DNA from: Syntrophomonadaceae bacterium
GTDB taxonomy: Bacteria; Bacillota_D; Dethiobacteria; DTU022
Direction of reading: 5' to 3'
DNA length: 13,406 nucleotides
Assembly: GCA_003562605.1 (NCBI GenBank)
Contig: PWUG01000003.1
Location: 1 to 13,406 of the forward strand
The translations under genes and the position numbers were made by a program. The notes under the pieces were generated by a model that did no database searches, was not told the origin of the DNA, and worked only from the letters and a program-made list of their open reading frames with translations. Within the stretch, counting starts at the first letter, position 1, and every line of letters starts with the position of its first letter. This document shows positions 6,967-13,386 of the stretch, one piece after another.

Positions 6967-7137
6967 ATGAAACTTAGTGCGCCCAAGGTTATAGTATTTT
7001 GGATTGCGGTTATACTGGCTGCTGTTGGAATCCTGTCATTTTTAGGTGTCATTCCTATTGAAGCTTCTACTGGATTCTGGGCTTTGGCTATCGGTTTCGT
7101 GCTATTGGCGCTGGGAAACCTTTTGAAAGAATTTTAA
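6967..7137 (+). CDS. small two-helix membrane protein, 56 residues
   Basis: From ATG 6967 the product is 56 residues. The first helix spans about 8-29 (VIVFWIAVILAAVGILSFLG) and the second about 36-53 (GFWALAIGFVLLALGNLL), joined by a short turn with the Pro-containing segment VIPIEAS. Short charged ends (MKLSAPK, KEF) suggest both termini on the same side of the cytoplasmic membrane. I have no family name for it; short proteins of this type occur in Clostridia without known function. It follows the 24-residue peptide gene by 78 bases and probably shares its transcript. Its neighbours are other small envelope proteins, suggesting a membrane stress role, which is inference. Confidence 0.8.
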   Translation: MKLSAPKVIVFWIAVILAAVGILSFLGVIPIEASTGFWALAIGFVLLALGNLLKEF

Positions 7138-7213
7138 TATATAGTTAAAATAAACTTATCAATCTCGGATACAGTTTTAGATCATCCTCAATACAATTAT
7201 TATTGATTAAAAA

Positions 7214-7278
7214 GAGAGGGAGAACGGCAGAGCTGGCTAAAAAACCAGCTCCCGGAGGCAAGCTTCCTCTCCATTTTT
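7214..7278 (+). terminator. composite hairpin with U tract (terminator or structured RNA)
   Basis: A 9-bp outer stem pairs GAGAGGGAG (7214-7222) with CTTCCTCTC (7263-7271), with one G-U. An inner stem pairs CGG (7225-7227) with CCG (7252-7254) and GAGCTGG (7230-7236) with CCAGCTC (7245-7251), with a two-base CA bulge and an A-rich eight-base loop. An asymmetric internal loop (AA opposite GAGGCAAG) separates them. ATTTTT follows. It may end the 56-residue protein transcript, but the internal loop and bulge are more elaborate than a terminator needs. Confidence 0.45.
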
Positions 7279-7357
7279 ATACTGCAAAGTTTGTTTTAAA
7301 GATAGCTGGCAAGTCGGTTAACTCCCGAATCGAACATTCACCATACTTCGCAGTATA
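7278..7357. repeat. imperfect inverted repeat
   Basis: TATACTGC (7278-7285) pairs with GCAGTATA (7350-7357), and after one mismatch AAGT (7287-7290) pairs with ACTT (7345-7348), enclosing 54 bases. It begins exactly where the preceding hairpin's U tract ends. Together, 7214-7357 is a ~145-base fold-rich block between the small membrane genes and the radical SAM gene. Confidence 0.5.
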
Positions 7358-7508
7358 AAGGAAATGTGCTAATAGATTTCTACGCCCCCTGTCCGGTAAT
7401 ATATATACAAATATTAGAATTATTTTGATATTGCAAGTTAACTATGGCCTGATAAACAAAGGAACAAACTAAAGTTTAAAGGTTAGGCCGGGAGAAGGAG
7501 TGTTGTAA

Positions 7509-9080
7509 ATGAAAAAGATTGTTTTAATAGAGCCGCAGTCCAGGGAAGATCATGTTTATAAACACGTTCGTATGCCCAGACTGGGGTTGCCTATTCTTGG
7601 CACCCAGCTAAAAGAGGCCGGTTACAAGGTAAGCTTCTACCTGGGTACAGGGGATTTACTTCCTTGGCCTAAAATACTTGAAGCTGACCTGGTTGGCATA
7701 TCAACTACTACAGCCACGTGCCGGGAGGCTTACCAGGTTGCCGGTTTGATGAGATCCAATAACATCCCCGTTATAATTGGTGGCATACATGCCTCATTTA
7801 TGCCGGATGAAGCCCTGCAGTTTGCCGACTATCTGGTCAGGGGTGAGGCAGAATTAAGTTTTCTTCCTCTCGTTCAATCGATTGAAGCCGGATTACCACC
7901 ACACAACATCCCCGGGGTATCATACTGGATTAATGGGGAGATGGTTCACAATGACAGTGTTGAATCTAAGATAGATATGAATACACTCCCTATCCCCGAT
8001 CTTACATTGTTGGATCGCGCTTCTTCAATGATCAATATACCGATTATGACTTCCCGGGGTTGCCCCTTCAACTGCACATTTTGCTGTGTAACTGAAATGT
8101 TTGGAAGACGTTATCGTCATCGCTCTACAAAAAGTGTCCTCGAAGAACTGACCCGCTACCAGGGGAAGAAGATCTTTTTCTGTGATGATAATTTTACCGC
8201 TGACCCCAAACTCACCAAAGAGCTTCTGAGGGGAATTATTGATCGGGGTATCAAACTCAAACGTTGGGGCGCCCAGGTTAGGGTTGATGCGGCAAATGAT
8301 GAAGAATTGCTTGATTTAATGCGCCGCTCTGGTTGCGGCATTGTTTACATTGGCTTTGAGTCAATAAATCCCGCAACTCTTGAGCGCTACAACAAAAAGC
8401 AAACAGTTGAAGATATCGAAGAGGCGATCAGGTGCTTCCATGATTACGGGATCAGAATTCACGGCATGTTTGTCTTTGGCGCAGATACCGATACGGTTGA
8501 TACAATCAGGCAAACTGCTGATTTTGCCCTTAAAGCAAGGATTGACAGTGTTCAGTTTATGACCCTAACACCCTTCCCGGGAACCCCATTTTACAATCAG
8601 ATGGAAAACGAAAAGAGAGTTCTAACCCGTGACTGGTCACTCTATGATGGCCATCACACGGTATTTCAGCCGGCTTTAATGTCAGCAGAAGAACTGCAAT
8701 CGGAAACCCTGTTTGCCCTGAAAAGATTTTATTCGCTGCAGAACATTTTAAAGAATATATTTCTTACAGGGTGGGGTTCAGTTATTCACAGGACGATCGG
8801 GTGGGGCCTGACAAGGCATTTTGAGCGCCGAAACCGCTGGTTTGACCGGCTATTGGAACATCAGCAATTTGTCATCACCTCTCAACCTGTCAGGCTCCTG
8901 GATAGCCTGCTGACATCCCCTAACAGAGAAAAGTCTCGGACTGGCTCTACCATTGCTGATTTAAAGGTGTCTCTTACCGCGCAAAAAGGAGTGCTTTACC
9001 TAAAATTGCGCGGTTTGGCCGATAGTTTGCACCGCAAAGAACTTCACAGAGTTTTAAAGAGGGTTTTGCCCAGGCATTAG
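7509..9080 (+). CDS. B12-binding-type radical SAM protein, stopped by an in-frame TAG
   Basis: A 523-residue cytoplasmic enzyme. Residues 1-145 form the cobalamin-binding-like Rossmann region (DLVGISTTTAT, GGIHASFMPDEAL), without a visible DxHxxG cobalt-ligand motif, as is common in this group. Residues 180-380 form a radical SAM barrel with the Fe-S cluster cysteines C185, C189 and C192 (RGCPFNCTFC), then FFCDDNF (223-229), GFESIN (282-287) and TPFPGTP (354-360). It should cleave SAM to a radical and methylate or rearrange an unknown substrate. AGAAGGAG at 7492-7499 is well placed for ATG 7509. The tail from about 485 (VLYLKLRGLADSLHRKELHR) looks like the first half of a STAS-like domain that continues in the same frame after the TAG at 9078-9080. 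No partner genes identify the substrate. Confidence 0.9.
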   Translation: MKKIVLIEPQSREDHVYKHVRMPRLGLPILGTQLKEAGYKVSFYLGTGDLLPWPKILEADLVGISTTTATCREAYQVAGLMRSNNIPVIIGGIHASFMPDEALQFADYLVRGEAELSFLPLVQSIEAGLPPHNIPGVSYWINGEMVHNDSVESKIDMNTLPIPDLTLLDRASSMINIPIMTSRGCPFNCTFCCVTEMFGRRYRHRSTKSVLEELTRYQGKKIFFCDDNFTADPKLTKELLRGIIDRGIKLKRWGAQVRVDAANDEELLDLMRRSGCGIVYIGFESINPATLERYNKKQTVEDIEEAIRCFHDYGIRIHGMFVFGADTDTVDTIRQTADFALKARIDSVQFMTLTPFPGTPFYNQMENEKRVLTRDWSLYDGHHTVFQPALMSAEELQSETLFALKRFYSLQNILKNIFLTGWGSVIHRTIGWGLTRHFERRNRWFDRLLEHQQFVITSQPVRLLDSLLTSPNREKSRTGSTIADLKVSLTAQKGVLYLKLRGLADSLHRKELHRVLKRVLPRH

Positions 9081-9290
9081 AGCCAAATGGTAATTAACAC
9101 TGAAGGACTGCGCTTTGCCTCTAAAAATGCGGCAGCTGCTTTCGGGAATTACTTTGATAAACTTGGGTGCAGAATGCACCGCTTGCAAGTAATAACCGCA
9201 GACGGGAGTGAAGCAAAAAGCATGTTAGATTGTAGCGGCGGAAATCGCTTTAAAATGCCGTGCTTTGAATTGTTGTTGAAAAGGCGTTGA
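9081..9290 (+). pseudogene. in-phase continuation of the radical SAM gene (STAS-like half)
   Basis: The same reading frame stays open for 69 codons after the TAG at 9078-9080 and ends at TGA 9288-9290. It reads as the second half of an alpha/beta domain: a strand MVINTEGLRF, a helix ASKNAAAAFGNYFDKLG, then the strand RMHRLQVITA. Joined to the tail of the upstream protein, this gives the strand-helix-strand-helix order of a STAS-like fold. ATG 9087 has no ribosome binding site, so independent translation is unlikely. Explanations are a recent nonsense mutation (for example Tyr to amber), stop-codon readthrough, or UAG decoded as pyrrolysine. Two other genes here end in TAG, so UAG normally stops translation. 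Confidence 0.6.
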
Positions 9291-9375
9291 TCTATGAACA
9301 ATATCTGATATACCTTGTGAAGGGATTTGATCAGGCAATTATGTGAAAAAATAACTTAGAAAGGGGGTTGTGATA

Positions 9376-9534
9376 ATGGTTTGGGAAGACTTTAAAGACA
9401 TTAACCTTGGCAACGTAGAGGAACTCTTTGTGAAAATATTTAAAAAATCAAATTATAGAAACAGTGAAGAGAACCTTAAAAACATTAACCTTGACAGCGA
9501 TGATTCTAACATGAAAATCTATTTAAAAGAGTAG
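9376..9534 (+). CDS. small charged protein, 52 residues
   Basis: A 53-codon gene, ATG 9376 to TAG 9532-9534, with AAAGGGGGTTG (9360-9370) as ribosome binding site. The product is hydrophilic, rich in Asn, Asp, Glu and Lys, starts MVWEDFKDINLG and ends MKIYLKE, with no membrane segment or signal. It holds an internal repeat, KDINLGN near the N-terminus and KNINLDS later; the two coding stretches (9394-9414 and 9478-9498) differ at only 3 of 21 bases, so it may have grown by partial duplication. I do not recognise a family. It is a separate unit between the radical SAM gene and the lmo0937-type gene. Confidence 0.6.
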   Translation: MVWEDFKDINLGNVEELFVKIFKKSNYRNSEENLKNINLDSDDSNMKIYLKE

Positions 9535-9653
9535 CTGGGCCTGGTCGAAAAGAGATCGTTTTTTGTTTGCTGGCGTATTTCCAACTGACCATTCCATTGG
9601 TGGAATTCAGCAGAACCTGTCCCTCAATCACGTTGCGAAAGGAGTGAAGATCT

Positions 9654-9800
9654 ATGTTATGGACAATTATTGTTATACTCGTGGTCTTGTGGCTTCTGGG
9701 TTTTTTAACAGCTACCGGCGGTGGATTAGTGCACCTTCTACTGGTAATTGCGCTGATTGTGCTTGTGGTGCAGCTGCTTCAAGGCAGAAGAAGGTTATAA
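9654..9800 (+). CDS. lmo0937 family small membrane protein
   Basis: A 48-residue protein beginning MLWTIIVILVVLWLLGFLTA, with a GGG turn, a second helix LVHLLLVIALIVLVVQLL, and a basic end GRRRL. This is the classic layout of the lmo0937/DUF5670 family of tiny two-helix membrane proteins, at normal length. Family members often appear beside general-stress genes; the molecular role is unknown. GAAAGGAG at 9637-9644 lies nine bases before ATG 9654. A longer overlapping frame (from 9563) runs through the same DNA but makes no recognisable protein. The second copy of the structured element starts 55 bases after its stop. Confidence 0.88.
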   Translation: MLWTIIVILVVLWLLGFLTATGGGLVHLLLVIALIVLVVQLLQGRRRL

Positions 9801-9854
9801 ATTGTTCAGACAGTACGTTTGACCTAAAAATGGGTTCGTAACCGGGGAAAAAAT

Positions 9855-10016
9855 AAATATTGAAATTTGTGAATATTGCTAATAGATATCTTAGCACGAT
9901 CATTGATATTATGTAAACGCAAGATAGAATTAAGAGTCGGGTCAGCTTGTATTGCAATGGTGGGAGGGTTGCGCCTCTTGCATTTACCTCGCGGGTAAGA
10001 GGCGCAACCGACTCTC
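9855..10016 (+). ncRNA. duplicated structured element, copy 2 (candidate RNA)
   Basis: Collinear with copy 1 at a constant offset of 3267 bases through the left part. The 23-base core lies at 9875-9897. AGAGTC (9933-9938) closes with GACTCT (10010-10015) by six Watson-Crick pairs, and GGTTGCGCCTCTT (9967-9979) pairs perfectly with its complement at 9997-10009, capped by ACC/GGT around TCGC. No U tract follows, so it is not a simple terminator. It ends 61 bases before the LapA-domain gene and could be its leader, or a small RNA of its own. The unpaired middle (9939-9966) differs strongly from copy 1, as expected if the helices rather than the sequence are under selection. Confidence 0.6.
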
Positions 10017-10076
10017 AAAACAGAAAAAAAGTAATCGGTGCTATTTGAGTGCTGAGTTTGAAGAGGGGATACAAAA

Positions 10077-10511
10077 ATGAGAGTGATATTTCTTGTGTTG
10101 GCACTACTGTTTGGCTTGATTATCGCTGTAGTGGCAATGATTAATAATGAGGTCGTTGTTGTAAATTATCTTTTTGGCCAGATTAACCTAACCCTGTTTA
10201 TGCTGATCCTCTGTTCTGCTTTTGCAGGCGCACTGTTTATGGGTTCGTTGGCTATCTTCCGCAGCATCCATAACTATATGAATTCTCAGGGCGACCGCGG
10301 ACTTAGAAAAGAGTTGCAGAACCGCATAAAAATCCTGGAGGATGAGAAGAAAAAGCTGGAAGACGAATTAAGAAAGCAGCAGAAAGAACGTGAAGAAGCC
10401 GCTGCGAAAGCTCATGCCGCTTTAGAGGATGAGAAGAGAAAACTGGAAGATGAGTTGAGAAAACAACAAAAAGACCACGAAGACACGGTTGCTAAAATGC
10501 ACGATCGTTAA
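10077..10511 (+). CDS. LapA/DUF1049 domain protein with coiled-coil tail
   Basis: A 144-residue inner-membrane protein. Two helices (about 3-21 and 38-62) flank NNEVVVVNYLFGQ, the hallmark of the LapA/DUF1049 domain, which in Proteobacteria assists lipopolysaccharide assembly; in Gram-positive genomes its role is unknown. From residue 72 on is a highly charged cytoplasmic coiled coil consisting largely of two 29-residue repeats (87-115 and 116-144), the second ending at the stop codon. A site GAAGAGGGG at 10060-10068 precedes ATG 10077. The next gene begins about 28 bases later, so they may be co-transcribed. The structured element copy 2 lies upstream. Confidence 0.87.
   Translation: MRVIFLVLALLFGLIIAVVAMINNEVVVVNYLFGQINLTLFMLILCSAFAGALFMGSLAIFRSIHNYMNSQGDRGLRKELQNRIKILEDEKKKLEDELRKQQKEREEAAAKAHAALEDEKRKLEDELRKQQKDHEDTVAKMHDR
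10335..10508 (+). repeat. two 87-bp in-frame tandem repeats
   Basis: Units 10335-10421 and 10422-10508 encode LEDEKKKLEDELRKQQK and LEDEKRKLEDELRKQQK followed by related tails. The DNA copies have diverged mainly at synonymous third positions (for example AAGCAGCAG against AAACAACAA), so the duplication is not recent and the protein sequence is being kept. Confidence 0.9.
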
Positions 10512-10538
10512 AAGTTTGACAATTGGAGATGGGGATGA

Positions 10539-11243
10539 TTGATACGCTGCTGTCCGGTTAAAAAGGTTATTCAGGTCGACAGTACGGCAAGTATCATGGA
10601 GATTGTGCAGGTGAAGGTTAATATAGTGATTGGATATATTGGATATAAACATTTACCATTTATTTTGTTAGTGATTTTTATACTGCCAGCTATCCTGGTG
10701 GGTAGTAAGGCTGTGGAGAAATCTGTATATGCTTACCGACAAAAAATAGAGAGCACCGGGAGCCCTGTTTTTGGCAAGCTTGAAAATGATCCCATGATGG
10801 ATCTTGTAGGTAAAAATTTCGATGAAATTAAGCTGGTGCTGGGGGAACCGACCGAGCAGGGTTACAGAAACTGGCTTGGGCCACATCACTATATTTTTTA
10901 TCAATATGAAGAAGGAGTTATTCAGTTTTGCTCACCTGAGAGCATAGACGATAAAATAGCCATTAGCATTATTCTGGAGCCAGGACAAGAAATTTACGGT
11001 GTAAGGGTAGGAATGCTTTTTACGGAGATAAAGGCAATCCTAGGCAAACCTGATCGCGGTCCTGAGCTTGGCATAAACAATCTTTATTATATGGACTACT
11101 ACTTGGGAAAATTTAACCATCAAGCGCCGGAGATTCTTATAAGCTTCTCTGCTGCTGATATTAATGGTTCCACCCAAGATGCATTCATTAAATGGGAAGC
11201 TTATGAATCTAATCAAAAAAGTCAACTGCAAGCGGCAAGATAA
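10539..11243 (+). CDS. membrane-anchored protein with duplicated small domain
   Basis: Up to 234 residues from TTG 10539. A single transmembrane segment at about 39-58 (HLPFILLVIFILPAILVG) anchors an outward soluble part of about 170 residues. That part has two similar units: DLVGKNFDEIKLVLGEP (88-104) and GVRVGMLFTEIKAILGKP (154-171). This pattern, a hydrophobic strand, G-x5-EIK helix, then LGxP, resembles DUF4309 and the SmpA/OmlA-like fold of envelope proteins, but I cannot assign it firmly. The start is uncertain: GGAG at 10525-10528 plus GGGG serve TTG 10539, while GTGAAGG (10611-10617) lies eight bases before GTG 10626, giving 205 residues and beginning just before the helix. The first 29 residues look unlike a conserved protein, so the shorter form is plausible. 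It may be co-transcribed with the LapA-type gene. Confidence 0.75.
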   Translation: MIRCCPVKKVIQVDSTASIMEIVQVKVNIVIGYIGYKHLPFILLVIFILPAILVGSKAVEKSVYAYRQKIESTGSPVFGKLENDPMMDLVGKNFDEIKLVLGEPTEQGYRNWLGPHHYIFYQYEEGVIQFCSPESIDDKIAISIILEPGQEIYGVRVGMLFTEIKAILGKPDRGPELGINNLYYMDYYLGKFNHQAPEILISFSAADINGSTQDAFIKWEAYESNQKSQLQAAR

Positions 11244-11333
11244 AAATATAGATGAAGGTTTAAAACATCCATCTTCATATAAGTTTTCGAGAGTGCATTA
11301 CCAAATAATTAAATTATGCAGGCGATAATGATT

Positions 11334-11408
11334 ATGTGTAGTGTTATATATTTGATTGGGATGGTCGTAATTGTCTGTTTTGACCTTAGATTTCTTAACA
11401 TTGTGTAA
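11334..11408 (+). CDS. 24-residue hydrophobic membrane peptide, copy B
   Basis: A paralogue of the peptide at 6814-6888: same length, 16 of 24 residues identical, and an identical ending LRFLNIV. Changes such as AGC/AGT, TAC/TAT, GTT/GTC and CTC/CTT are silent, and most others swap Ile, Val, Leu or Met. Two features hint at relaxed selection. Asp17 replaces Ile within the helix, and the ribosome binding site is only AGG (11320-11322), which fits ATG 11328 (26 residues) better than ATG 11334. It could be a weakly expressed second peptide or a decaying copy. The GlsB-type gene begins 55 bases downstream, mirroring copy A, which also precedes a small membrane protein gene. Confidence 0.55.
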   Translation: MCSVIYLIGMVVIVCFDLRFLNIV

Positions 11409-11463
11409 AATGAAACTAAATATCTGAATTATTATATTAAATACCAAATAAGGAGTGTAATAA

Positions 11464-11718
11464 ATGGGATTTTTAACATGGGTCATCGTCGGTGCAATTG
11501 TTGGGTGGTTGGCTGGCATAGTTGTTAAGGGAAGAGGTTTTGGATTGATTGGTAATATCGTGATCGGTGTAATTGGGGCGTTAATTGGAGGTTGGTTGGC
11601 AGGTGCTCTCTTTAATATTAGCGATCCAATTAGTGGCTTCAACCTAACAACGATTTTTATTGCATTCCTGGGAGCGGTTCTATTATTATTTATTGCCAGG
11701 TTAGTTAAATCCAGATAA
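11464..11718 (+). CDS. GlsB/YeaQ/YmgE family stress-response membrane protein
   Basis: An 84-residue protein with three hydrophobic segments (about 2-21, 28-50, 61-80). The glycine-rich signature WVIVGAIVGWLAGIVVKGRG then GLIGNIVIGVIGALIGGWLA is typical of the GlsB/YeaQ/YmgE (transglycosylase-associated) family, which is induced by general, acid or envelope stress in many bacteria; its molecular function is unknown. Length is normal. AAGGAG at 11450-11455, about eight bases before the ATG, is a good ribosome binding site. It probably forms a unit with the upstream 24-residue peptide. Confidence 0.92.
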   Translation: MGFLTWVIVGAIVGWLAGIVVKGRGFGLIGNIVIGVIGALIGGWLAGALFNISDPISGFNLTTIFIAFLGAVLLLFIARLVKSR

Positions 11719-11782
11719 GGGACCTATGAGTTAATGAGAAAGTGGCTGACAGTTGTCTGCACTGGTTTAGGGAGAGCAAGCT

Positions 11783-13003
11783 ATGAATATTGGCGTCTTT
11801 ACTGATAGTTTTCGCCCGTATGCCAGCGGAGTTGTCAGATCTATTGAACTTTTCTCACGTGAATATACTAATCGTGGGCACTCGGTTTATATATTCTGCC
11901 CGGAATATCCTCACATGCCTTCATTGAAAGAGGAAGGTGTGTACCGGTTTTTTTCAATACCCTGGCCTACTATGACCGATTTTTCGTTGCCGATCCCGAT
12001 GTCTGTAAATCTGAATAAAAAAATTGAGAATCTTGGACTCAACATAATACACGTCCACTCTCCTTTCCTGCTCGGCAGGTTAGGTGCAAAAGCGGCGAGA
12101 CATCATAAACTGCCCCTTGTCTTTACATTCCATACGCTTTATGAACAATATGTGCATTATTTCCCATTTGTCGAAGCTACTTCGAAAAAAGTAATAAAAG
12201 CAATCGCCCGTAATTTTTCTAATAGCTGTAATGTAGTTGTTGCTCCTACCCAATTGGTAGAAAACTACTTACGGGACATCGGCATCGAAACAGCTATTGT
12301 TAAAATACCAACCGGTATTGATATGAGTGAATTTAAAGATCTTGACAGGAACTGGTTAAGAAATAATTACGGAGTTGGACCGGAAGAAAAAGTTCTCTTA
12401 TTTGTCGGACGCCTTGGAAAAGAAAAGAATGTTGCTTTTTTGATAAAATCGTTTCAAGTGATATTGAAAAGTATTTCCGATTGCCGTCTGGTGCTTGCAG
12501 GTAAAGGGCCACAGGAAAGTTTTTTACGTCAACTCTGCCGGCAGCTGGGTATTGAGAATAAGGTTATTTATACCGGAGAACTGTCCCGTCAACAAATAGT
12601 TCACTGTTATGCAAGCGCAGATATATTTGTTTTTCCCTCTGTCACAGATACCCAGGGTCTGGTGATAGGTGAAGCAAAAGCGGCTGGTGTTCCGGTAGTC
12701 GCAATTCGTGCCTTCGGACCGGCAGAGATGGTTAATCACAATGAAGATGGTATTCTAACCGAACTCTCACTTACTGCTTTTACTGAGGCTGTTCTCAAAC
12801 TATTAGAAGACAGAGATTTGTACGCTCGCATGAGGAAGCAGTCTTTAATAAATGCTCCACTGATTTCTTCGGCAATTTGTTCAGAGCGTATGCTTGAGGT
12901 TTACCAGGATTTGATCGACATTCGTACTTCTGCAACGCGAAAGAGGAAACCTTGCAGCAAGAGGAACCTTAAAAAAGATAACCGAATTCAACATACCGCG
13001 TGA
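11783..13003 (+). CDS. family 4 glycosyltransferase (GT-B), possibly lipid glucosyltransferase
   Basis: A 406-residue retaining glycosyltransferase. The N-terminal acceptor domain begins MNIGVFTDSFRPYASGVVRS, with the loop glycines near Gly16 and IIHVHSPF at 88-95. The C-terminal donor domain has FVGRLGKEKN (207-216; Arg210 and Lys215 bind the nucleotide phosphates in this family) and the signature SVTDTQGLVIGEAKAAG, where Asp289 and Glu297 occupy the EX7E positions, so the first Glu is a conservative Asp. The N-terminal half resembles the diacylglycerol glucosyltransferase branch, suggesting a membrane glycolipid product at the cytoplasmic face, but pairing with another lipid or sugar acceptor is possible. 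The last 20 residues are strongly basic (RKRKPCSKRNLKK), fit for binding acidic lipids. AGGGAG at 11769-11774 supports the ATG. It starts 64 bases after the GlsB-type gene. Confidence 0.9.
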   Translation: MNIGVFTDSFRPYASGVVRSIELFSREYTNRGHSVYIFCPEYPHMPSLKEEGVYRFFSIPWPTMTDFSLPIPMSVNLNKKIENLGLNIIHVHSPFLLGRLGAKAARHHKLPLVFTFHTLYEQYVHYFPFVEATSKKVIKAIARNFSNSCNVVVAPTQLVENYLRDIGIETAIVKIPTGIDMSEFKDLDRNWLRNNYGVGPEEKVLLFVGRLGKEKNVAFLIKSFQVILKSISDCRLVLAGKGPQESFLRQLCRQLGIENKVIYTGELSRQQIVHCYASADIFVFPSVTDTQGLVIGEAKAAGVPVVAIRAFGPAEMVNHNEDGILTELSLTAFTEAVLKLLEDRDLYARMRKQSLINAPLISSAICSERMLEVYQDLIDIRTSATRKRKPCSKRNLKKDNRIQHTA

Positions 13004-13062
13004 AACCTGTAAACTTCATATTATATTTTAATGAATAATTAGTGATGTAATGCTATCAGAGT

Positions 13063-13094
13063 AATTGATAGCAAATCAAAATTGATAGCAAATC
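13063..13094. repeat. two 15-bp direct repeats
   Basis: AATTGATAGCAAATC occurs at 13063-13077 and again at 13080-13094, a period of 17. An inverted TGCTATCA at 13051-13058 gives a third half-site, so the arrangement could be a protein-binding cluster or a slipped duplication. Confidence 0.7.
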
Positions 13095-13254
13095 CCGGAG
13101 AATTGTACCGGGGATAGTTCTTCGGAGCCGTAAAACGTGAAGGGCCCTTAATAAATATTTTGGCAGAAATAGTTATCATTGCTTCTTCAGAACCATTAAG
13201 ATGGTAATCTAATTTAGATCCTGAAAATGTAATTTGCCATTTTCATTCATCGGA

Positions 13255-13276
13255 TCATGAAGCTTCAGCTTCATGA
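13255..13276. repeat. perfect 9-bp hairpin
   Basis: TCATGAAGC (13255-13263) and GCTTCATGA (13268-13276) pair around a TTCA loop. No T run follows on either strand, which argues against a terminator. Confidence 0.6.
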
Positions 13277-13304
13277 AGTCTAACTTGAAATAGGGAAAAA
13301 ATGT

Positions 13305-13386
13305 AAACTCATAATATCAACTAAAACCCTTGAAATAAAATAAATAATGCCGAGGATACAAAATGGCTATCCTGGTTTATGAGTTT
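13305..13386. repeat. inverted repeat at window end
   Basis: AAACTCATAA (13305-13314) is the exact reverse complement of TTATGAGTTT (13377-13386). GGAAA-type bases outside both arms extend it imperfectly. The arms enclose a smaller AGGATA/TATCCT hairpin. It may be a small palindromic repeat, or a terminator-like fold. Confidence 0.5.

Noticed and set aside
7367..7377. Possible third copy of the structured element (TGCTATTAGAT-like 11-mer TGCTAATAGAT)
   Set aside because: Only the 11-mer matches; neither downstream helix is present, and 11-base matches are expected by chance in a window this size.
7138..7508. Cobalamin riboswitch before the B12-type radical SAM gene
   Set aside because: The conserved B12-box and core sequences are absent; the folds present have a different layout.
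9563..9841. 92-codon + strand frame
   Set aside because: It overlaps the lmo0937-type gene in another frame, its product is not protein-like, and the lmo0937 frame has the good ribosome binding site and a recognisable family.
11298..11642. 114-codon minus-strand frame
   Set aside because: It is antisense to the GlsB-type gene and the 24-residue peptide; the Pro/Thr/Ile-rich product mirrors Gly/hydrophobic codons on the other strand.
13063..13094. CRISPR array
   Set aside because: Only two 15-base repeats with a two-base gap; no spacers and no cas genes.
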